Both the position numbers and the translations under genes were made by a program. 33,040 bases of DNA from a virus. Below are positions 24,134 through 31,881 of the stretch, in pieces; the stretch's first letter is position 1; the number at the start of each line of letters is the position of its first letter. Below the pieces are notes generated by a model. It had not been told where the DNA came from. It was given only the letters and a program-made list of their open reading frames with translations, and ran no database searches. Where the stretch lies: positions 1-33,040 of the IMG/VR virus record IMGVR_UViG_3300028008_000059; one strand, 5' to 3'.

Positions 24134-25950
24134 TGGCATATAAACTCAATAAAACGGATGGTACGTTACTAGTAGATCTAATTGATGGTACTATTGATAC
24201 AAATAGCACATCGCTTACTTTAGTTGGACGCAACTATTCCGGATACGGTGAAGCATTTAACGAAAACTTTATTAGTTTACTAGAAAGTTTTTCAAATACA
24301 AATGCTCCATTAAATCCGATCAACGGACAACTTTGGTTTGATACTAGTGAAGCACGTTTAAAAGTTTATGACACAACACAGTTTAAAGCAGTAGGTGGAC
24401 CATTTGTACAGAAGACACAGCCAGTAATGGTTGCAGGCGACTTGTGGATGGACAATGTTAATAACCAACTTTACTTTTATGATGGAACAGATTTATCATT
24501 AGCAGGTCCAATATACCAATCAAGTCAAGGTGAAACAGGTTTTAGAATTGAATCAATTCGAGATACACAAGATAGAAGTAGAACACTTGCTAGTTTATAT
24601 TTAGGTAATGGCACTGACGGGTCAACAGATAGAGTAGCAGTAATTAGTAATGTAGAATTTACTCCAGCGATTGGATACACTATTGCAGGTATTACAGGTA
24701 ATGTTAAAAAGGGTATTAACATTATTGATAAAACTAATTTTATATATGAAGGTACTGCTGATGCGGCACGGGCTTTAATTAAAGCAGACGGAACAAAAGT
24801 TGGAGCAGATAACTTTGTAAGTTCAACTACAGATAATACTGTTACAGGGTCACTTACAGTAAGTAACTCAGCAGGCATTACAATTGGTCCAAACGCTAAC
24901 CAAGTATTAAGTATAATTGGTAATTCGTTTGTTACTGCTAACCAGCAGTTAGATGAAAATTATATTATTAAAGTTACAAGTACAGCCGCAGGATCACAGC
25001 AAGTAGACGCAGTGTTTGTTGATGCGGCAAACAAACGTGTTGGTATTTTTGATAACACTCCAGAATACACACTCGATGTTGCAGGTGATATTCGTGTTAC
25101 GGGTAACTTATTAGTTGAAGGTGCAACAGCAAGTATTGATGTTAGTACGCTAAGAGTTGAAGATAAACAAATCGAACTTGCTATCACAAGTGACAGTACA
25201 TTATTAACTGACTCGGGTGTAGACGATGCTGGTATAGTTGTAAGAGTAACAGGTGCAGATAAAAAATGGACTTGGCTACAAGCAACAAACAGTTGGACAA
25301 CAACAGAAAATATTGATGCAACAACAGGTAATGAATATAAAGTTGCAGGTTCATCAGTGCTTAATGCTACAACACTAGGAACTGGAGTTGTTAATTCAAG
25401 TCTTACAAATGTAGGAACATTAACAGAATTAGATGTTGATAACATTAATTTAAACGGTAGTACTATTAGCGGAGCAAGCGGCTTAACAATAGCGGCTGGC
25501 GGTGATGTTAATTTCTCAAATAGTAAAATTGCAGGTATAGCACAACCAACACAAGACACAGATGCGGCATCAAAAGTTTATGTTGATGAATCATTAGCGG
25601 CAGCGGCGATTTCATTTAGTATGGACTCTACTGGCTTAAATGATACACAAATTGGTTTAGTATTGAATGACTTAGTTCCAGGCGCAAGTGTTGCTAACGG
25701 AACAACAGCACGTATTCACTGTACTACACTAGGTGGCGCAAGTGTTACAGGTATTGACGTTGCGGCAGTAGCAACTAAATCATTCATAGCAGTAGACGCC
25801 GCAGGTGTACAAAACGAATCAGTATTACAAGATATTGGGTTTTCTGCGGCAACAGGTAGTGTTACAGTTAGTGTAACAAGAGCATTAAAAGAGTATGTCA
25901 CATCAGGCGGAAGTTGGGCATTTAGCCAAAACTTAACATCTAGTGTGTAA
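24133..25950 (+). CDS. Tail fibre 2, paralogous N-terminal module, unique C-terminus
   Basis: 605 residues. Residues 1-130 repeat the module of fibre 1: YKLNKTDGTLLVDLIDG, LVGRNYSGYGEAFNENFISLLESFSN, INGQLWFDT, LKVYD, AGDLWMDNVNNQLYFYDG and LAGP. The middle carries LDVAGDIRVTGNLLVEGATASIDV and LRVEDKQIELA...DAGIVVRV, a fibre repeat style common in marine T4-like phages, then KIAGIAQPTQDTDAASKVYVDE, resembling the strand that precedes a coiled-coil or knob. The last ~110 residues (about 495-605: SFSMDSTGLNDTQIGLVLND... to SWAFSQNLTSSV) match nothing I recognise and are a candidate receptor-binding tip. It is coupled to fibre 1 by the TTTAATG overlap. The Thr/Ser/Ala-rich codons here produce long antisense frames that are not genes. 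Confidence 0.85.
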   Translation: MAYKLNKTDGTLLVDLIDGTIDTNSTSLTLVGRNYSGYGEAFNENFISLLESFSNTNAPLNPINGQLWFDTSEARLKVYDTTQFKAVGGPFVQKTQPVMVAGDLWMDNVNNQLYFYDGTDLSLAGPIYQSSQGETGFRIESIRDTQDRSRTLASLYLGNGTDGSTDRVAVISNVEFTPAIGYTIAGITGNVKKGINIIDKTNFIYEGTADAARALIKADGTKVGADNFVSSTTDNTVTGSLTVSNSAGITIGPNANQVLSIIGNSFVTANQQLDENYIIKVTSTAAGSQQVDAVFVDAANKRVGIFDNTPEYTLDVAGDIRVTGNLLVEGATASIDVSTLRVEDKQIELAITSDSTLLTDSGVDDAGIVVRVTGADKKWTWLQATNSWTTTENIDATTGNEYKVAGSSVLNATTLGTGVVNSSLTNVGTLTELDVDNINLNGSTISGASGLTIAAGGDVNFSNSKIAGIAQPTQDTDAASKVYVDESLAAAAISFSMDSTGLNDTQIGLVLNDLVPGASVANGTTARIHCTTLGGASVTGIDVAAVATKSFIAVDAAGVQNESVLQDIGFSAATGSVTVSVTRALKEYVTSGGSWAFSQNLTSSV

Positions 25951-25958
25951 GATAAATA
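25951..25958 (+). promoter_or_regulatory. T4-type late promoter box (GATAAATA) before fibre 3
   Basis: GATAAATA begins right after the fibre 2 stop and lies 24 nt before ATG 25983. A TATAAT follows at 25963-25968 but has no -35 at a usual distance, so the late box is the better candidate. AAAGGG just before the ATG is the ribosome site. Confidence 0.5.
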
Positions 25959-25982
25959 TAGTTATAATTAAAGGGTTGAAAC

Positions 25983-27461
25983 ATGGCTTATACGATTAAT
26001 AGATACAGCGGAGCAACACTTGTAGTAGTACAAGATGGTACTGTTGATGTAACCACAGACATTACGTTTGTTGGTAAGAACTACGCTGGATACGGCGAAA
26101 TACAAAACGAGAACATGCTGTTTTTGTTAGAAAACTTTAGCGGTTCATCACAACCGCCAAAACCAGTCAGCGGCCAAATATGGCATGATAGTACAAACGG
26201 TAAAATTAAATTCTACGATGGTACAAAATTTAAAACTACAGGCGGCGCAGAAGTTTCAACCACACAGCCAGTAGGATTAACAGCAGGCGACTTTTGGTGG
26301 GATTCAGGCAACAGCCAACTATACACATATAACGGCACATCTTTTGTATTAGTAGGACCGCAAGGCGCAGGCTCCGGACTTACACAAATGCAAAGTAAGA
26401 CAGTGCGTGATACAACAAATGTTAATCATAGTGTAATTGCCGCAACGATTAATGATGAAATTATCTTTATTATTAGTGGCGCTCAGTTTACTATTGATTC
26501 AACTGACCCAGCAAATGCTATTACAGGGTTTGATGTAATCAGGCAAGGTACTACAATGATTAATACTACTGATGCAACTAATGGTGTTACATCAACTAAT
26601 CATCGTTATTGGGGAACAGCATCAAACGCACTAAAATTAGCCGGCTTAGATGCAAGCAGTTTTGTTCAAAGTACGCCAGGCTCAGCAACTACGTTTAGTG
26701 AAATTGTTAGATTTCCAGATGCAGGTATTACAATTGGTGATCAAAACGATTTACACGTTTACATTGAAAACGGTAACCAAGGCGTTATTGCAAACGAAGT
26801 TGGAACAAACAACGTTATTAGATTTAAAACAAGTAATGCAAATAGTGTACAAACAAATAGTGCTATTATTCAATCAACAGGTATTAACCCAGGTTCGACT
26901 AGTACATATACATTAGGATCAAGTATTGCTAAATGGTCAAATGTTTGGGCAGATAACTTCCAAGGTAATGCGTCAAGTGCAAGTGCAATTAAATTTAACA
27001 GTGCAGACTATGCAGGTGATACAAGTGCTATTGCAAGTACAACAGCATTGCGTGATGGACAAGGTGATTTATATGCTAACTTCTTTAGAGGAACAGCAAC
27101 ACAAGCACAATATGCTGACTTAGCAGAAGTATATGCAACTACAGAAGAATGGCCAGTTGGCACAGTAATGGCAGTAGGCGGAGAAGCAGAAGTTAAACCA
27201 GCAAGCGTAAGTCATCACGCAGTTGGTGTTATATCAGCAGAACCAGCATACTTAATGAATAGTACAGCAGAAGGTCAAGCAGTTGGTCTTAAAGGGCGTG
27301 TTCCTGTAAGAGTATCTGGACCAGTTTCAAAAGGACAACCTGTGTATTCTTGGAAAGATGGCGTTGCTTCGACTATCGCAAGTACAGGTTTAGTAGGAAT
27401 TGCATTAGAGTCAAGCACGTCTGATGAAGAAAAATTAATTGAGTGTGTTTTAAAAGTATAA
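25983..27461 (+). CDS. Tail fibre 3, paralogous N-terminal module, beta-rich C-terminal domain
   Basis: 492 residues. Residues 1-128 are the third copy of the shared module: YTINRYSGATLVVVQDG, FVGKNYAGYGEIQNENMLFLLENFSG, VSGQIWHDS, IKFYDGTKF, AGDFWWDSGNSQLYTYNG and LVGP. The middle includes the fibre motif STYTLGSSIAKWSNVWADNF, related to the NTRSIGSQANKFTGIYATTF segment of fibre 1, then GTATQAQYADLAEVY. The C-terminal domain (about 380-492) runs PVGTVMAVGGEAEVKPAS, HHAVGVISAEPAYLMNS, KGRVPVRVSGPVSKGQPVY and GLVGIALESS, a compact beta domain that I know from marine phage fibres but cannot assign to a named family with confidence. It has its own late-promoter box and is the last of the three fibres. 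Confidence 0.85.
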   Translation: MAYTINRYSGATLVVVQDGTVDVTTDITFVGKNYAGYGEIQNENMLFLLENFSGSSQPPKPVSGQIWHDSTNGKIKFYDGTKFKTTGGAEVSTTQPVGLTAGDFWWDSGNSQLYTYNGTSFVLVGPQGAGSGLTQMQSKTVRDTTNVNHSVIAATINDEIIFIISGAQFTIDSTDPANAITGFDVIRQGTTMINTTDATNGVTSTNHRYWGTASNALKLAGLDASSFVQSTPGSATTFSEIVRFPDAGITIGDQNDLHVYIENGNQGVIANEVGTNNVIRFKTSNANSVQTNSAIIQSTGINPGSTSTYTLGSSIAKWSNVWADNFQGNASSASAIKFNSADYAGDTSAIASTTALRDGQGDLYANFFRGTATQAQYADLAEVYATTEEWPVGTVMAVGGEAEVKPASVSHHAVGVISAEPAYLMNSTAEGQAVGLKGRVPVRVSGPVSKGQPVYSWKDGVASTIASTGLVGIALESSTSDEEKLIECVLKV

Positions 27462-27464
27462 ATA
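27457..27464 (+). promoter_or_regulatory. T4-type late promoter box (TATAAATA) before the first tandem paralog
   Basis: An exact TATAAATA overlapping the fibre 3 stop (TAA 27459-27461), 30 nt before ATG 27495. AGAGGA (27480-27485) is the ribosome site. This is one of two perfect consensus late boxes in the window. Confidence 0.6.
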
Positions 27465-27494
27465 TAAAACACGTATTTAAAGAGGACAGAAGGC

Positions 27495-28403
27495 ATGGCA
27501 GTTGGCGATTTAATTACAGCCGCAAGATATAATAACGCACAAGGCCGCGTAAGTGCCATCTTAGGTAACGGATCGTCGAATGAAGGATACGGGCAAGCAG
27601 TAACAAGTTCGCAAGTTTCAAGCAACGTTATAATTAATTCAACACATGTTAACGCATTATTCACAGACTTAAACAAAATTTATATACACCAAACTGGTAG
27701 TATTCCAAACTCCATTGCAGAAGTAGAAGTAGGCGATACTGTTGCTGAAGATACTAGTGGCGGAGACACTAAAGAAGGATTCAAAGACTACGAAGACTTT
27801 ATTAGTATAATTGAAACAGTTGGTAATAGATTTAGATTAGCGGCGGCACAAAGTAGTACACTTAATAATGCTAAAGTTATACAAAGACGCAACCAGTGGA
27901 CAGCACCGATTGATTGTGAATTTAATGTAAGTTTTGCAAATGCTGATGCACGTAGACATTTTTTTAATGCAGGCGGCACACTTACATTTATTAGTTCATT
28001 AAGTAGTACACCAGTATCGGGCGATAGTGTTGCTAAGAGTCAAGACTGGGCGGCGATATTTTCTAATGCAGGCGTTGTAAGTTTAAGTCATAATGAAAGT
28101 ACAGTAACAGGAACAGGAGTTGTGCAATCAATTGGTAACTTTGACTTAACAACTTCATATCAAGAAATTTATAGAAAATCAGCAACTGGTGTTTATGGCA
28201 ACAATAATTATATCTTATATGTAAAAGCATCTAATAGTTCAACAATACAAGTAAAATATGAATTTTATGATGCTAACCCAGGCGGATATAAAATTGACGA
28301 ACCAGTACAGGGCTTATTAGAAGCCAAGATTGGATTTGTTAGAGCAAGTGGCTCGTATGTTGATGTTGATGCACCGGCATTTGCGGCTATAAATTCTCTT
28401 TGA
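27495..28403 (+). CDS. Putative virion structural protein, tandem paralog A
   Basis: 302 residues, clearly paralogous to the next gene along its whole length: MAVGDLITAARYNNAQGRVS against MAVGDIITATRYNALQTRVE, then G.G...GYGQ, HVN.L..D....Y.HQT, the unit NADARRHFFNAGGTLTFIS against SANARRNYFNAGGTITFVS, SIGNFDLT, Y+K..TGVY..NNY, and GF.RASGSYV. Proteins of this style occur beside fibre genes in marine T4-like phages and are annotated only as structural or hypothetical; no catalytic motif is seen. A perfect T4-type late box upstream suggests late, virion-associated expression. Its TGA stop (28401-28403) lies inside the -35 hexamer of the promoter for paralog B. Confidence 0.72.
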   Translation: MAVGDLITAARYNNAQGRVSAILGNGSSNEGYGQAVTSSQVSSNVIINSTHVNALFTDLNKIYIHQTGSIPNSIAEVEVGDTVAEDTSGGDTKEGFKDYEDFISIIETVGNRFRLAAAQSSTLNNAKVIQRRNQWTAPIDCEFNVSFANADARRHFFNAGGTLTFISSLSSTPVSGDSVAKSQDWAAIFSNAGVVSLSHNESTVTGTGVVQSIGNFDLTTSYQEIYRKSATGVYGNNNYILYVKASNSSTIQVKYEFYDANPGGYKIDEPVQGLLEAKIGFVRASGSYVDVDAPAFAAINSL

Positions 28404-28428
28404 CAAAAAGTAAAATGTGTAGTATACT
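28400..28428 (+). promoter_or_regulatory. Strong sigma70-type promoter before paralog B
   Basis: TTGACA (28400-28405), a 17-bp spacer, then TATACT (28423-28428): a perfect -35 and a 5/6 -10. The -35 overlaps the stop codon of paralog A. Downstream the -10 is repeated (TATACTATATACTATAC, 28423-28439), which may give a second start register or a protein site. The start codon is at 28457 with GGAG at 28444-28447. Confidence 0.75.
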
Positions 28429-28456
28429 ATATACTATACGAATTGGAGAAAAGTAA

Positions 28457-29401
28457 ATGGCCGTTGGTGATATCATCACAGCAACTAGATATAACGCTTT
28501 ACAGACTCGAGTCGAGAGTATTCTTGGCACTGGATCTGGTACAGAGGGTTATGGTCAATCTACAGCCAGCGGGCAAGTTGTTATCGGAAATACTGTTACA
28601 GCATCGCATGTTAATCAACTGCAAACAGATATTGATAGAATAAGTCGTCACCAAACTAATCAAGCAGTAGGTGGCATTGCTAGTATTGTTATCGGTGACC
28701 AAATTGCAGATGAAACTAGTGATGATCCTGACGGAACACTTAAAGGTTTTGCAGATTATGAAACTTCGATGATTAATCTTGAATCATCACCTAATAGATT
28801 TAGATTATCAGCATTACAAAGTACAAGTGGATCAGATCCTGACACATTAACATTTGGACCCACAGCATGGCGTAACAATTTAAATGGTTACTTTAGAGTT
28901 GTATTTACAAGTGCTAATGCACGTAGAAATTATTTTAATGCTGGTGGTACGATTACGTTTGTAAGCGGACTAGTAAGTACTGCAACCGGAGGAAATGTTG
29001 CAAAAACTAATGATTGGTCGACAATGTTATCCAATGCAGGTACTGTGTCGTTTGGATACAACTACACTACTACAAGTAATAGTGGTACAGGCAGTGCAAT
29101 TGGAAACTTCCAATTAACATCAAGCGAACAGCAAGTATTTAGAAAAACTGGTACTGGGGTTTACGCTGACAACAATTACTATATTAGAGCAAAAGAAGTC
29201 GATAACACAACTATTGAATTCCGTATTAATATGAATGAAGCAGACACAGGTAGTACATCCGGAGCAAAGGGTGTTCAACCAATCGACGAATATGTGGTAG
29301 GCAATCTTACTACTACAATGGGGTTTAAGAGAGCAAGTGGATCGTATGTAAATACTCCGCTACCAGCACTTAACAGACAATCAAACTTCGCAGGTAATTA
29401 A
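28457..29401 (+). CDS. Putative virion structural protein, tandem paralog B
   Basis: 314 residues, paralogous to the preceding gene from end to end (shared MAVGD.ITA.RYN, ANAR+.YFNAGGT.TFVSGL, SIGNF/AIGNF, TGVYADNNYYIRAK, MGFKRASGSYV). Differences are a longer Gly/Thr/Ser region near SFGYNYTTTSNSGTGSAIGN and a distinct C-terminus (LPALNRQSNFAGN). The function is not recognised; it is likely a fibre- or tail-associated structural protein by context. Unlike paralog A it is preceded by a host-type sigma70 promoter (28400-28428), so the two copies may be made at different times. It is separated from its neighbours by 53 and 51 nt, each gap holding a promoter. Confidence 0.7.
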   Translation: MAVGDIITATRYNALQTRVESILGTGSGTEGYGQSTASGQVVIGNTVTASHVNQLQTDIDRISRHQTNQAVGGIASIVIGDQIADETSDDPDGTLKGFADYETSMINLESSPNRFRLSALQSTSGSDPDTLTFGPTAWRNNLNGYFRVVFTSANARRNYFNAGGTITFVSGLVSTATGGNVAKTNDWSTMLSNAGTVSFGYNYTTTSNSGTGSAIGNFQLTSSEQQVFRKTGTGVYADNNYYIRAKEVDNTTIEFRINMNEADTGSTSGAKGVQPIDEYVVGNLTTTMGFKRASGSYVNTPLPALNRQSNFAGN

Positions 29402-29404
29402 TTG

Positions 29405-29433
29405 TTGACAAACTGATAGATCTATCATATAAT
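29405..29433 (+). promoter_or_regulatory. Consensus sigma70 promoter for the glycosyltransferase cassette
   Basis: TTGACA (29405-29410), a 17-bp spacer and TATAAT (29428-29433): perfect consensus at both hexamers with ideal spacing, 4 nt after the stop of paralog B. It is followed by a strong ribosome site GGAGGG (29444-29449) and ATG 29453. It should be read by unmodified host RNA polymerase, fitting early expression. Confidence 0.85.
29414..29427. promoter_or_regulatory. 14-bp palindrome filling the promoter spacer (candidate operator)
   Basis: TGATAGATCTATCA is a perfect 14-bp palindrome lying exactly between the -35 and -10 of the 29405-29433 promoter, ending one base before the -10. A dimeric repressor bound here would block polymerase. 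No regulator gene is visible in the window, so function is inferred from symmetry and position. Confidence 0.5.
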
Positions 29434-29452
29434 ATAACTATATGGAGGGTTT

Positions 29453-29788
29453 ATGGATCAACGATTAAAAACAGCATTAGAACATGCTAACTATGTAACT
29501 ACTTTTAAAAATCAAAAACGTGTTTTACTAGAAAAATTTAGTAAAGAATGCACAGTATATTTTGCAGGCGGACAGTTTACTACCTCGCGTGACATGCTTC
29601 GATCTCTAATGACGTGTGAAACTGATATTTTTGTTGATAATAACAACACTCCTATTGAGATACTTGAAAAAGGCAAATTTTATAACAGATTAGAAGAAGC
29701 ATTTATAAAAGCCTCTGACAACTACTATTCAGAATATCAAAAGATTGTAAAAAGTGAAAGAACTGTACAAGGTATTGTTGATGTCTAA
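29453..29788 (+). CDS. Small conserved phage protein of unknown function, first gene of the glycosyltransferase cassette
   Basis: 111 residues, mostly alpha/beta with no signal peptide or membrane segment. Features: basic N-terminal half (LKTALEHANYVTTFKNQKRVLLEKFSKE), then TVYFAGGQFTTSRDMLRSLM, IFVDNNNTPIEI, and a helical C-terminus (FYNRLEEAFIKASDNYYSEYQKIV). I do not recognise a named family. The strong GGAGGG ribosome site and the consensus promoter imply high expression under host polymerase. Its last 8 nt (29781-29788) overlap the start of the next gene, pointing to coupled translation with the glycosyltransferase-like proteins; it could be an accessory or regulatory partner, but nothing in the sequence proves that. 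Confidence 0.7.
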   Translation: MDQRLKTALEHANYVTTFKNQKRVLLEKFSKECTVYFAGGQFTTSRDMLRSLMTCETDIFVDNNNTPIEILEKGKFYNRLEEAFIKASDNYYSEYQKIVKSERTVQGIVDV

Positions 29789-30572
29789 AGGCATACTAGT
29801 ACATGCGTTTAATAACGAAGCAATAGATTATGTAAAACAGGCTTCTATGGTTGCTAAACGTGCGGACAAATATCTTGATCTTCCTACAAGTGTTATTACT
29901 GATTGTGAAATAGAAGACGATGGAACATTTGAACACATAATTAGTATTAATGATCCTCATCGCTATACACAAAAAATGTATAATAACGGTCCGTCTGGTA
30001 TGCATTTAACATTTAAAAATAATGCAAGAGTACAAAGTTATGATCTATCTCCTTATGATCAAACATTAATGATAGACAGTGATATTATTATTTGCGATGA
30101 TGTTTATAAACATTGCTTTACACAAGATAATCCGTTATTGATGTACAAAGATGCATATCACTTAGGACAGAATCTTGACTATAAAGAATTTGAACATATA
30201 AGCGATACGGCTTGTGATTTTTATTGGGCTACATGTGTATATTTTGTAAAATGTAAACAAAATAAAATATTATTTGACTTAATAAAACACATTGAAGAAA
30301 ACTGGAAACATTATAGACTAATATATCAAATTACACAGCAAACATATCGAAACGATTTTGCATTTAGTATAGCAGTACATATTTTAAATGGACATACTAA
30401 TGGTACATTAGCCGGACCGATGCCGGGTAAGTTGTTTTATACACTTGACAAAGATATAATACTTGACATTAATGATGATACTCTTACATTTTTAATCGAA
30501 AACAATCCAATAAAAACAAAAGGGTTAACTGTCCATACAATGAATAAGTTTAATCTAGAGGAATTACTATGA
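29781..30572 (+). CDS. GT-A-like glycosyltransferase, paralog 1
   Basis: 263 residues from ATG 29781. A longer frame begins at 29754, but MSKGILVHAFNNEAIDYVKQ aligns with the start of the next gene (MTQGVLIFAQNNSTDNYVKQ), fixing this start. SPYDQTLMIDSDIIICDD (90-107) carries a DxD-type motif, Asp99-Ser-Asp101, after a hydrophobic strand, as in metal-dependent nucleotide-sugar transferases. Around it are an N-terminal strand plus helix resembling the nucleotide-binding half of a GT-A fold, and conserved aromatic residues downstream (CDFYWATCVYFVK; ENWKHYRLIY). Donor and acceptor are unknown. It overlaps its upstream neighbour by 8 nt and the downstream one by ATGA, so it is part of one operon. 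No signal or membrane segment is seen, so it would act in the host cytoplasm. Confidence 0.68.
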   Translation: MSKGILVHAFNNEAIDYVKQASMVAKRADKYLDLPTSVITDCEIEDDGTFEHIISINDPHRYTQKMYNNGPSGMHLTFKNNARVQSYDLSPYDQTLMIDSDIIICDDVYKHCFTQDNPLLMYKDAYHLGQNLDYKEFEHISDTACDFYWATCVYFVKCKQNKILFDLIKHIEENWKHYRLIYQITQQTYRNDFAFSIAVHILNGHTNGTLAGPMPGKLFYTLDKDIILDINDDTLTFLIENNPIKTKGLTVHTMNKFNLEELL

Positions 30573-31375
30573 CCCAAGGCGTATTAATTTTTGCACAAAA
30601 TAATTCTACAGACAATTATGTAAAACAAGCATTTCTGTGTGCATTAAGTGGAATAAACAGCGGCAATAATAATTTTACATTAGTAACTGATTCGCCAGTT
30701 GATGCAAAAGTAGAAATGGCGTTTGATAAAGTAATTATATTAAAGCGAGATGACGCTAAAGAGAGTGAATGGAAAGTAGAGAATCGATGGAAGGCTATGA
30801 GCCTAAGTCCTTACAATGAAACTATTGTTGTTGATAGCGATGTATTATTTCTAAATAAAATAGACTGGTCAGTGTTTAACGGTCAAGATTTATATTTTAC
30901 ACAAAATCCTACTACATACAGACACGAACCAATTATTGATTCATATTATCGAAAAACATTTTATAAAAACGATTTGTTTGATATATATACCGGCTTATAT
31001 TATTTTAAAAAGACAAAACGTGCATCATTATTTTTTGAACTACTGCAAACTGTTATTGAAAATTGGGAAGAATTCTACGAAGTATTTTGTGCAGAACATA
31101 AACCGAGTCACGTAAGTATTGATGTGTGTGCAAGTATTGTTCTTGAATTAATGCATTATCAAGAGTTTCGCGAAACAGACTTAATTAATTTTGTACATAT
31201 GAAAATGCATGCACAGGGTTGGATATCTAGTAATGAAAAATGGCAAGAAAAGGTTGATTGGTATTTTAATGATGAATTAAAAATTGGAAACTTTACTCAA
31301 CATGGAGTATTCCACTATACCGAAAAAGACTTTTGCGATAAAATTTTAGCAAGGTATGAAGAATGTACTGGGTAA
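30569..31375 (+). CDS. GT-A-like glycosyltransferase, paralog 2
   Basis: 268 residues, ATGA overlap with the preceding gene and paralogous to it: matching N-terminus (GVLIFAQNN, DNYVKQA), LVTDSPV against VITDCEI, and LSPYNETIVVDSDVLFLNKIDW with the DxD motif at Asp89-Ser-Asp91. Further shared style: IYTGLYYFKKTKRASLFFELLQTVIENWEEFYEVF against the ATCVYFVK...IEENWKHYRLIY block of paralog 1, and a late histidine-containing segment (FVHMKMHAQGW). Likely a nucleotide-sugar transferase of the same family with a different specificity after duplication. Its last 13 nt overlap the next gene. Substrate not predictable. Confidence 0.68.
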   Translation: MTQGVLIFAQNNSTDNYVKQAFLCALSGINSGNNNFTLVTDSPVDAKVEMAFDKVIILKRDDAKESEWKVENRWKAMSLSPYNETIVVDSDVLFLNKIDWSVFNGQDLYFTQNPTTYRHEPIIDSYYRKTFYKNDLFDIYTGLYYFKKTKRASLFFELLQTVIENWEEFYEVFCAEHKPSHVSIDVCASIVLELMHYQEFRETDLINFVHMKMHAQGWISSNEKWQEKVDWYFNDELKIGNFTQHGVFHYTEKDFCDKILARYEECTG

Positions 31376-31881
31376 TATTTGATAAAGATTCAACATTAAT
31401 TACAGGACTGCAAAACTACCAACCTGAAACAGAATTTTGTTTGGAAGTTAACGAAGATGATTATGTTGACTTTATGAACAATCCTGAAAAGAAAGATGAA
31501 TATGCTGTAAAGTATGACGTTGGCAAAAAAGAATACTTATTACTAGCATATCAAAAACCTAAATTCAATTACGATATTAAAGATGTAATATATCATGTAC
31601 CTAAACAAGATACAGGTATATGTGTTATAACTAGAACAACTGAATGGAATGTTAATATTAATATTACTGAACAACTGCTATTAGATCCGAGGCAATTATG
31701 TAGATTTAGTATAACAAAAGAAAATGATCCGCATCTGCTTATACGCACATTTGAAGCAACTGTTGAAGAAATTACACAAGGTTTAACAGTTCAGTTTGAG
31801 TACAATGAAGAGCAAGGAAACGTAAGTATATACACACCCAAAGTCTTTGAAACATATGGATACATTGATGAAACAGTTTAA
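31363..31881 (+). CDS. Hypothetical protein between glycosyltransferase-like genes
   Basis: 172 residues, acidic, starting MYWVIFDKDSTLITGLQNYQ. It has a mostly beta pattern (KKEYLLLAYQKPKFNYDI, DVIYHVPKQDTGICVITR, TEWNVNINITEQLLLDPRQ, GLTVQFEYNEEQGNVSIYTP). IFDKDSTLITG superficially recalls the DxDxT motif of HAD phosphatases (D-K-D-S-T), but the later HAD motifs are not evident, so a HAD call is not supported. It overlaps the previous gene by 13 nt and the next by 14 nt, tying it tightly to the glycosyltransferase cassette. Its repeated-strand character would suit a small structural or adaptor protein. Function not recognised. Confidence 0.65.
   Translation: MYWVIFDKDSTLITGLQNYQPETEFCLEVNEDDYVDFMNNPEKKDEYAVKYDVGKKEYLLLAYQKPKFNYDIKDVIYHVPKQDTGICVITRTTEWNVNINITEQLLLDPRQLCRFSITKENDPHLLIRTFEATVEEITQGLTVQFEYNEEQGNVSIYTPKVFETYGYIDETV

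Noticed and set aside
24960-25559. A 199-codon open frame on the minus strand inside fibre 2
   Set aside because: It is antisense to a well-supported fibre gene and encodes low-complexity Ser/Thr/Ala/Val/Leu protein expected from the reverse of its Thr/Ala/Asn-rich codons; no ribosome site or family resemblance.
25963-25968. TATAAT as a sigma70 -10 element before fibre 3
   Set aside because: No recognisable -35 hexamer lies 16-18 bp upstream; the adjacent GATAAATA late-type box explains the site better.
27275-27676. A 133-codon minus-strand frame spanning the fibre 3 / paralog A junction
   Set aside because: It crosses the junction of two supported plus-strand genes and the late promoter, with no recognisable domain or ribosome site.
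31363-31400. HAD-phosphatase reading of the 172-residue protein from its N-terminal FDKDSTL
   Set aside because: Only the first motif is suggestive; the later Ser/Thr, Lys and Asp motifs of HAD enzymes are not seen and the rest of the protein is beta-rich.
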